A DNA stretch of 64,000 nt from Saururus chinensis. Lineage: Eukaryota > Streptophyta > Magnoliopsida > Piperales > Saururaceae. Positions 55,985 through 64,000 of the stretch are shown piece after piece. The stretch spans positions 44,945,351 through 45,009,350 of the forward strand of contig CP141140.1 of the NCBI GenBank assembly GCA_035235625.1. Reading direction: 5' to 3'. Position 1 is the first letter of the stretch, and every line of letters begins with the position of its first letter. The position numbers were made by a program, and so were the translations under genes. The notes beneath the pieces were generated by a model. The model saw only the letters and a program-made list of their open reading frames with translations. It had not been told where the DNA came from and searched no databases.

Positions 55985-56750
55985 ATGGGGAGGGCAAAGA
56001 AGCAGAAAATGACGAATGATTCAGGCCTAGTTCACCCTGGTGCATCATCGAGTGGGGAGATAGAGTTAGACCTATATGTTGTGTGCGTAGCATCTTCATG
56101 TCCCTTTAGAGACTGCTATGGATTGGATAGAGGGTCTTCCATATTGGATGAATTACTTTAGGATGATTTCTACATCTAATCAGCCTATCTATCCATGATT
56201 AGTTAGATAGTGGTATTCATCCCTTAGACTGGATGATGATAACTCGTTGGTAGGAGTAGTAGTAGGCACACAAGTGCAGGTTTCGCCTCAAGTCATTGCC
56301 AAGGTTATTCAGTGTGAGAGGAGACCACTCATGTATCTAGGAGTAGAAGTTGATTGGGACATTGTCGAGACTTTCTAGAGGCAGAGAGCTAGATGTTTCA
56401 CTTCTTGCACATTCTATGAATGTCGGTATTTGTCTACTGCATGTCATTGTTCAGTATGACATCTAGAGTGCTAGGAAGGAGAAAGTTGATCGCATGATGG
56501 CCAAGATTTTATACCATCTTTCACAGTCAAAGCTGGAGTTAGATCGATCGTTGATCATTTTCTATCGTATCATGACCTCCATGGACTTATGCACAAGATC
56601 CTGACCTACCCATACATTTTGTGTAGGATATTCACATCAGCTCTTATTAGGATCCCACAATATGAGCCGATGATGGTTGGGATGGGTCCTATAGATGTTA
56701 CATTGGTTCAACGTATGATGTCTCATCACAGGGGACAAATAGAGATCTAG
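55985..56750 (+). pseudogene. Relic of a putative plant transposon protein domain
   Basis: From ATG at 55985: GRAKKQKMTNDSGLVHPGAS, then stops, then YP-x-LVR-x-(F/W)YSSL followed by DDD-x-LVGVV-x-GTQVQVS. This order (basic start, LVR-E-FYA, then a V-x-G-x-x-I/V stretch) is that of the 'putative plant transposon protein' domain often found in gypsy and copia interiors. The function is unknown, and at least four stops interrupt it. Confidence 0.45.
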
Positions 56751-57537
56751 AATAGCTATAGGCACCCTTAGATGAGCTAGCCTAGCATGATTTGCTAGAC
56801 TAACATGTTACATATGTAGAGTTTAGTGCATTTCAGGATGCAGGACTTCAGGGTTTTGCATACTTCAGACGGATGCTTTATGACAAATTAGCACTAGCTC
56901 AGAGTGAGGGGCAATATTTTGATGTGGATGATGATGCTGGAGATGCTTGATGTTATTTTTTTATCAATTTGTCATGTAGTCTTGTTCATAAACTTGTTTT
57001 AGTTCAATTTATGTTTCATTGGATTATGAGATGTATTTTGAAACTGATTATGTGATCGATATTTGATGGACATGGTTTTACTTAGTGGATTAATTATTTT
57101 ACATGTCGTAAGGTGATATGTGTGACCTGCTTGTGCTTAATTGCATATTTTTTAATTAATTACTTCAGTTTTTGTCCATTTGTGTCAAAAATGAGAGAAA
57201 TAATTAATTAAAATCAAAGTGCTTATTTTCATACTTATTTGGACAATATCCAAATCATTTTGATTTTAAGTGTGCAGGATGAGTAAAGGATTATACAAGG
57301 CTTTTAAAGATCAATTTCAATCTGTCTATGATAAGTCTTAGTGAATTTATGTTTGTAGGATAAGTATAGGATTATACAAGTCTTTTCAAGATCAATTCCA
57401 ATGTATCTATGTTAAATCTTATTGTTGTCAAATTATTTGTACAAATTGTAAGTCAATGCACTATTTCATGAGTTGTAATTTTTATTTTGATTTTCAATCT
57501 TATAGTGTTTTGTCAAGAAGTAGTCAAATGGGGAGAT

Positions 57538-58845
57538 TGTAAGAACATATATGTCATACATAATGTTAATTAACTAATCATATTTTTCAAAATTATATCA
57601 GAAACCTTGAGTATGTAATTAGTCCTAGAAATTTGATTAGATGCAATTGTGGTCGAGTTAGGTTTGGAATCGATGGACTTAAAAAATAGGAGTAGACGTG
57701 TTCTTGTGGATCAAGAATGAAGACTAAAGAATATTAGTGGTAGAAGAGGTTTATAAAGTATACATTCCCATACAAAAGTCACTTGGAGAAGTTTCAGAAG
57801 TGATTTTGGAGGTTTTAGAAGGATTTAGGTCAAAAAGGTAAAACTATCTTTAAATAGTGTCATCTATTGATCGCTAAACATAACACATGGAGAAACGATC
57901 AATCGACACCTAAAACAGACCTTTGTAAAATGAAGCCAAGATTTTATTGATCGATCGCTTTGTCGATAGATTGATCGATCAAGGAGTTGTGTTCTAAGAA
58001 AATAATGAACGATCGATCATTGTTTGAAATGATTGATCGCTAGCAGTTTTAGTTGCCCTAAAAAAGACTTTCAAGAAGAGTTTTCTTTCCTAGTTGAAGT
58101 CAAAGAGACAATTCAAAACTGGAGGCCTATATAAAAGCTAGGTTATGACGAATTTGAAAAGAGAAAAACCTAGAAAATATTGAAGAAGAAAGGAAAGTCT
58201 TTTACACAATACTTTCCTAGAGAATTCTATAAGAGCTTGAAGAAATTATTCATGTTGAATTCATGATGATATACAACTAAAGTGATAAGACTTCACACAA
58301 CAAATTTCAGACAAGAGTCAGCAAAGTTCATCATCAAGGAGTGATTGACGAATCTCAAGAGGTGGGTCAACAAACAAAGAATGAGTCTTTGTTTGAGTTA
58401 CTAGAAGAAGACGAAGAACAAAGAATGAAGAGGGAAAGCTTCAAGGATTCAAGGGGGTAGAATCAAAGGCCAACATTAATACAAGAAAAGAGTTAATAAA
58501 GGAGTTTGTGCCAAGCTTACAGATTGGTTAGATGTTTTATGTATTGTAAGATTTATATCGTTTTAGTTCATTGATTTAGCCTAGGTTGAGGCTACCATCG
58601 TTTTTACCATAGCGGGGTTTTCCACGCATAAATCATTGTGTGATTGTATAGTGTTCATGTTTGGGTTAATGATTGATTGATCATGAATGACGATTAAAAA
58701 TTTAGGTTTAGTTTAGTATTTATTCCACTTAAAAATTAATTATTGCGCATAGAGGCTAGAACTCTTAATAGCTTACATGTGAAATTACTAGGTTTAAGAG
58801 AAATCTAGTAATCCACTATTGTCATTTAGTTGGATATTAAACTCT
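57538..58845 (+). repeat. 3' LTR of the copia-type element
   Basis: Starts TGTAAGAACATAT directly behind the polypurine tract. It ends ATTAAACTCT, lacking the final CA expected from the other LTR. At this point it meets the minus-strand LTR in a palindromic junction. It contains several GATCGATCG-type runs (57950-58030), which are CG-poor in the 5' LTR. Confidence 0.78.
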
Positions 58846-58856
58846 TAGCTACCACT

Positions 58857-60420
58857 TGAGAGTTTAATTTCTGTCTAGATGGCTTTACAGGTCAGTATAT
58901 TTCTACTAACCCTAGTACTTTATAAATAAGCAATTAAAACTTCTAGCCTCCATGTGCAGGAATTTTTATTAAGCAACAAAACCAATTAACCCAAACAACT
59001 ATGAATTCATATTCATGCTCACCATCAACCAATCCATAAACATGCAAAGCACAAGCACACACATGATTTTTACGTTGAAAACCCAAACTATGGTAAGAAA
59101 CCACAGCAACCTCTCAACGGCTAAATTAATGCACTAATAAAGCAAGACCATTACATCAATTGTGAATTTATATCCATCTAATTACCTAGTGGATCACTAG
59201 ATTGCCCCTAGTCCAATAATCAACAAGGATAAAGACTTTGAATTCTAGCCTCTTTGCACAAAATTTTTATACATAGTGGAATTAAATTAATATTCTCTCA
59301 AATCTCACTCATGATATATCAATCATCATCAATCAATCACCATTATTATATCTACACATGAACACAACAATTTACTTGGAAACCCTAACATGGGTAAAAC
59401 TACAGCAGTTCCAAAGGAACCAAATCATTGCACTAGAAACTAAGAATTTACATTGACACAAGTAAACACCAACCTTGTTTTCTAACAAAAGCTCCTCTTG
59501 TTTAGATCATTCTTACTGGCTTTCAAGTCTTCTCCCTCAAGCACTTGAAACTTTCTCCTCCTTACCTTGTCTCTGCCTCCTTCTGGTATTCAACAAACAC
59601 CTTTTGTTGTATTGACTTTGGCCTTGTGGAATCATCAATCTCTCATTGAAGATATGCTACAAGTCCTTTAAAAACTCTATTTTCTAACTCCTTTAGTTGT
59701 GGATTATCTTCTTCACAATAAATCTTCAACTCAAAGCTTTATATGAATTCTCCTTTAGATAATAATAAGTAAAGATGCAAACCCTTTTTTGTCTAATCTC
59801 CTCTTGGTTTTTCTCTCAAAAATTTAGTGATTTCATAACTCTTATATAGCTACTCAAGTCAGTTTAAGACTTATACTTGAATAAGGATTGAAGTTGAAAT
59901 CACAATGTCTTAATTAGGGTAACTTTTCCTTGAAGTGATTGATTATTCCAAACACCAATCGATCATTCACTATTTATTTTGTGCACAACACTTGAAGTGA
60001 TCAATTCACAAGAGCAATTGATCGATAACTCTTACCTTTATTTTATATAGGGTGAAATCAAGTGCCAATCGATTGTTTGATTCTTTTTTATGTGCACCGA
60101 TTGGTTGTTCTGCCTATCTTTTTACTATTTTGCCCTATTTTATCCTATAACTTTCTAAACCTCTAAAATCACTTATGAAACTTCTCTAAGTGATTTTTGT
60201 ATGCAAATGTGCTGAATAAGTTTCAAACACCTTCAATATTCTTCAGTCTTCGGGCTTGATCAATAAGAACATGTCTGCTCCTATTTTTCAAGTTTGTCAA
60301 TTCTGAATTTGACTCGACCATAACAACTTCAAATCAAATTCTAAGATTCCATACATTCTTGAAATAATTTTAAAAAAAAATTAGCCAATAAACTAGACAT
60401 ATGACTCATATGTTCTTACA
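58857..60420 (-). mobile_element. Second copia-type LTR, minus orientation, with a partly duplicated 3' portion
   Basis: On the minus strand it starts TGTAAGAACATATGAGTCAT at 60420, like 57538, and ends ATTAAACTCTCA at 58857. A TGGTAGCT primer-site-like sequence follows (58854-58846). It is about 250 bases longer than the plus-strand LTR because a stretch of about 250-300 bases is present twice (59211-59450 and 58913-59189; both have CTTCTAGCCTC / TTCTAGCCTC and a later GCACTA landmark). The two repeats are strongly diverged, so the duplication is old or came from a related LTR. No interior follows on the left. Confidence 0.72.
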
Positions 60421-60429
60421 GACACTTGC

Positions 60430-61345
60430 AAAGGATTCTAACACAAACTCTATTTGAAGGGTTATGATAACTTCATTTTATACCACTCAAAAAAGGTAAA
60501 TGTGATGTTGGATTTGATAAGTAGGAATCTAAGGATTTTTTTGTCATATAATGAGGCATGAGTATAGACTCATTGAATGAGATATGCATGTGGTTTTTGG
60601 TTGAGCAATATGAAGAGGGACATTGGTGAATATGTTGTCTAATACCTGACTTGTCAGCTTGTTAAGTCAAGGCATTAGAAATCGCCATGATCCCTACATT
60701 CTTGGAGATTCCATAGTGGAAGTGAGATTTTTTTGTAAGTTACCTTGTACACGAATGAGGCATGAGACCATTGATGTCATTGTGGATCAATTACAATTTA
60801 TTGTTTTTCCTTCCACCTTCAGCCTAATGAATGGTCTAAAAGGAGGATTCATATGCTAAAGGATTGTAATGAGCATGTGCCTTAGATTGAGAAGGGCTCT
60901 TTGAAGTGGCACTTGTAATTAATTTGAGTTTGTTATTAATAACAACTCACTCTAGCATTTGAATGGCCTTGTGAGGCCTTGTATGAAAGGACATTTTGTT
61001 CATAGACTTGTTGGGCTAAAGTAGTGAGCTATAAATGCTCAAATGTAAATTAATTGGCACTATGAAAACAGGTTGAAGTTATATAGGCAAGGGCTTCAGG
61101 CAGCTCCAAAGATCATGAAAGAGTTATGCTAATTGGAGGCAAAGGGATCTCTAACGGGAGTTGAGGAACACTTCAATCGAATCCTTTGAAGGATAATTGT
61201 GGCAAAGATATTATGGTAAATATCATACTCCCGAGATGGCAACTTGAGATGTTTAGGCGGATATGAGAGATATGTACCCTGAGGTACTTGTTGTCTCAGC
61301 TATACATTGAAAGTTGATCTTGATATTTCAAGGACAAAATTTTTC
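60430..61345 (+). pseudogene. Ty3/gypsy pol relic (integrase), heavily deleted
   Basis: 60480-60520 gives YHSKKGK-x-DV, where gypsy RNase H/linker normally has YHPGKANVVADALS. 60610-60675 reads MKRDIGEYVV-stop-YLTCQLVKSRH, the integrase zinc-binding region (the C of LTCQ is retained). 60720-60860 keeps DVIVDQLQFIVFPSTF-like integrase core text. 61085-61150 reads GKGFRQLQRS and ESYAN, and 61230-61300 PEMAT...ADMRDMYPEVLVV, the C-terminal end. The order is right but each block is shortened and stop-filled. It is closely related to the interior at 15080-16679. Confidence 0.72.
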
Positions 61346-61359
61346 TAAGAAGGGAAGAA
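61346..61359 (+). other. Polypurine tract of the right-hand gypsy element
   Basis: AAGAAGGGAAGAA precedes TGTAATG, the same layout as at 15067-15079 in the 8 kb element. Confidence 0.75.
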
Positions 61360-64000
61360 TGTAATGTTCCTAATTTTTCTATGACTTTCTTTGATTTTCT
61401 TGCTATTTTTAATCATTTTTTCATGAGAAAATGTGATGCTTTTGCATATTTATTTTGTGTATTTAACCTCGGTATTTATAGCTTTAGAGTTGGGTGTGGG
61501 ACTTAGTTGCGGCCATTGAGCTTCAATGCGTCACAAATATTTGTGGCATAACTTTTGGATATACAATGCGTAAATAAGAGGTTGGAACATGATGGGGACA
61601 TAAAAGCAAAAAAAAAGGACAAGTCTGGAATGGGTCGTGGCTGAAAGCCATGATGCATTCCAGATGTCTAGAACATCAAAAGTTCCTAGAGAGCCAAGGA
61701 CAATTTTAGACCCTCCGTCATGCCTACTCCGTTGACGGATTCTGCTGCTTCTTGCTAGAATCCAGTTTGCATTGTCGACATGAGTCTGTTGGTACCAACT
61801 ATGACCTCCGTCACTCCCTCCTTGCTCCTCCATGAGCTATTGGTGTTTCCCCCTGTTTTTCACCTTATTTCATTGGTCTTGGGTTGTTGGAGAGCTTTTC
61901 GCTGCCGATTGTCACTGCTCTTCACTGGACTTAGGTTCGTCCAACCGCCAAGACCCCAATTCTGCTGGCCAAAGCCACCACCACCCTCCTTGTTCCTCCT
62001 CGAGCTACTGCTATTTTTCCTTTTTTTTCACTATTTACCACAATTTTGAGCCACTAGTGTGCTGCCAGCTGAAGTCCAGCCTCTCCACCACCTTATTCCG
62101 GCTGCCCATGGGTTGCCGAAGGCATGGACACCACCCTAGCCTAGCCCCCCTATCACTATACCCATGCTGCCCGCTGCACCAGTTCGCCACCCCACTTTTC
62201 AGCCGTCACAGTAACGTCCTCCCCTATTTTTTTGCAAAGCTTGTAGGTGAGTCTCTAGTCACCGACAGTAGCCATCCAGCCTTCGGTTGACTTTGTCATG
62301 GCCCCGCAATGGTAGGAGGCTTCCACTTCCATCTCAGTCCAACCTATGTTGGCCCCATTTCACCCCTCTACTCCTCACCAAGCCGCATGATAACTAACAT
62401 CTCCCACTTCCCATTTTGTGTTCTGATGGATGCCACCAGGCCACCGGTCCTCAGTATGCCTCCTTTGTTCCACCTTGGACCAGTGATGGCTAGGGGCTGT
62501 CGCCGGAAACTGCTTAGCCTTCTCTACCCAGAATGGGCCGCTTTCCTCTTGCCCTATGCCATGTGAGATGCACAACCATCTGTGCCAATTGTTTTGGTTG
62601 TGGGTGGCTAACGGTGATGTCGCTGCTTCGGTCAGCCACCACATGCAGAGCCTTAGCTTTATCGCCTTTTGCGCTTTGGACCGCCACCATCTAGCCCCTC
62701 TTCCCCTCAAGTGGTTTTCTTTTATGCATGTTCATGTGGCCGTACATGCAATTTAGGGTATAGGGGCCACTCTTGCGCCGCCTGACTGTTGGATGGCTTC
62801 ATCATTGTTTGAGTTTACCACTAGAATCCACCTCTCCTCTGTCTTCTAGCATCGCCTTATGCCCTCCACCCCTTATGTGGGCTATAGTCATTACAAAATT
62901 TCCGCCATTGGGTGTTGTCTACAACCGATTTCGGTGTCTTGCGGCTAGTCGAGTGCCTCATAGCTGCCAGTAGACTTCTATTTAGTATGCCCTCGACTTT
63001 CGGTCGCACTACCACTTCTCGTTGGCATGACCCTTCTCCCGATCGCCCTTAGTGCACTATGCTGGATCACAGATTTTTACGCACATGCTTGGGTCACCCC
63101 TGTCCTACCGTGAATACTTCCAGCACTTCCTAAATCCTCGGGACAATAGCTCTCTCAACTAGGTGATGCTTTTTGCTACCAACTCTATTGCTAACGTTGT
63201 CATGTGCTCGCCATCAAACATCATGGATTATGAGGTAGGGGAGCATTGAACTCATAATTTCATGATAGTGTGCTTTGAATGTGTAGTAGCATACTATGAT
63301 TGTATGATTCAATACTTTGGATGCTAAATAATAATCTGATTGCATGATGTATGAGGGCAAGATAATGAAATATGGTAAGTTTACTTATGAATATGATGTA
63401 CATGTAAGCATGAGTATGTGTTATGTATGTGGAATACTTGTGTGCTAGTGATGGCTAGCAAGTACGTTGGTAAGCTATGGATGAATTTGTGTGTATGTTA
63501 TACATATATGTGATAGACATAGTATGTATAATGGCTATACGCCTATGCGATGAATATATGTATGAGTGGGGCATAGGTTTCATAAATGGATAGTAAGAGG
63601 TGATTGAGGGTTCTGCATGGATTTGTTATGGATGTGTACTCGTATGACATAAGACAGAGAATGTAATTTTGCTAGGCAAGGACTGAAGTGCATGAGTTTG
63701 GTTTGGATTGGAGCATACGCTAAGGGTTCAGTAAGTAAGCGGACTTAGGTTTGAAACTTTATGGGGGATTGTTAGATAGTAAGAGGGCACAACATAATTG
63801 TACAAGCATAACGTACATAGTATGAACTAAAAAGTAAGAACAATAAGGTATAAGTAAGAGGGTGACAATTGTGGTTGGCTCTGAGGAGCTTCGTTTGATG
63901 ACATCTGAGTAAGTTGTTTTAGCCATAAGGTGGACGGCAAAGATTGTATAAATATGTAAGAATTTGGTGTATGATGAGTTATATTGTGAGATGGATAGGT
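61360..64000 (+). repeat. 3' LTR of the right-hand gypsy element, running off the window
   Basis: Starts TGTAATGTTCCTAATTTTTC, close to the TGTAAGGTCCCTAATTTTTC of the 8 kb element. It is collinear with that LTR in reverse: the GC-rich part at 61780-63060 corresponds to 14740-13430, GGTAGGGGAGC near 63236 to 13380, and a single copy of the 50 bp unit (GTGCTAGTGATGGCTAGC) lies near 63451. The short open frames in the GC-rich part are not genes. Confidence 0.82.

Larger units (their letters stand above)
52300..58845 (+). mobile_element. Ty1/copia-type LTR element, 5'-truncated, mostly non-coding interior
   Basis: A 5' LTR lacking its first 400 or so bases (52300-53241), an interior of 4.3 kb, a polypurine tract AAATGGGGAGAT (57526-57537) and a 3' LTR from 57538. 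The interior keeps a frameshifted gag (53437-54360) and a domain relic at 55985-56750. No protease, integrase or RT was found, so it resembles a non-autonomous large-retrotransposon derivative. The copia call rests on the PPT and the gag style (coiled coil, no chromodomain) and is tentative. Confidence 0.7.

Noticed and set aside
60659..60859. Short plus-strand open frame as a separate gene
   Set aside because: It is a surviving piece of the gypsy integrase core (DVIVDQLQFIV) within a stop-filled pol relic.

Overview
The window is nuclear DNA of a flowering plant, most likely a woody dicot (inferred, not proven). The evidence is one plant-type NDR1/HIN1-like gene with a GC-rich open frame, AT-rich spacers, Stowaway-type MITEs, Mutator-like elements (MULEs) with a Ulp1/C48-type partner gene, and Ty3/gypsy and Ty1/copia LTR retroelements. 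Only one ordinary host gene looks intact: the NHL gene at 2857-3474. Almost everything else is decayed mobile DNA.

The left two thirds is a tandem duplication. Unit 1 (about 2912-25532) and unit 2 (about 25533-41396) carry the same series of sequences: the NHL frame, a roughly 6 kb spacer with MITEs, then a MULE with a mudrA gene and a convergent Ulp1-like gene. Sizes agree once later insertions are subtracted. Unit 1 later gained an 8.0 kb gypsy element at 11688-19705 (TSD CATGA) inside the C48 domain, and a 155 bp MITE at 5846-6000 with a 9 bp TSD. Nearly its whole MULE body (about 9750-24712) is inverted. Unit 2 gained a 1.43 kb solo LTR at 38736-40164 (TSD GTCAT) in an intron of the Ulp1-like gene, and lost most of mudrA exon 1. 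The duplication cut the NHL frame near codon 20, so the copy at 25533-26075 has no promoter or N-terminus and is a pseudogene. The MULE right end (to about 42677) exists only in unit 2.

Right of the duplication, 44.7-47.2 kb holds a decayed Ulp1/plant-mobile-domain type transposon gene. 49.1-50.4 kb holds a GC-rich tandem array beside the N-terminal piece of a plant-mobile-domain gene. 52.3-58.85 kb is a truncated copia element with a frameshifted gag. It is joined U5-to-U5 with a second copia LTR on the minus strand (58857-60420), and after that comes a decayed gypsy pol and its 3' LTR, which runs off the window. That gypsy is a relative of the 8 kb insertion.

The most unusual signal is a dispersed quasi-palindrome (arms like TCGTGTTA / TAACACGA around 3-6 bases). 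It recurs dozens of times through the introns and spacers of both MULE copies and is locally amplified into an array of six units of about 84 bp. Coordinates of decayed elements are by-eye estimates except where a TSD or repeat end fixes them.
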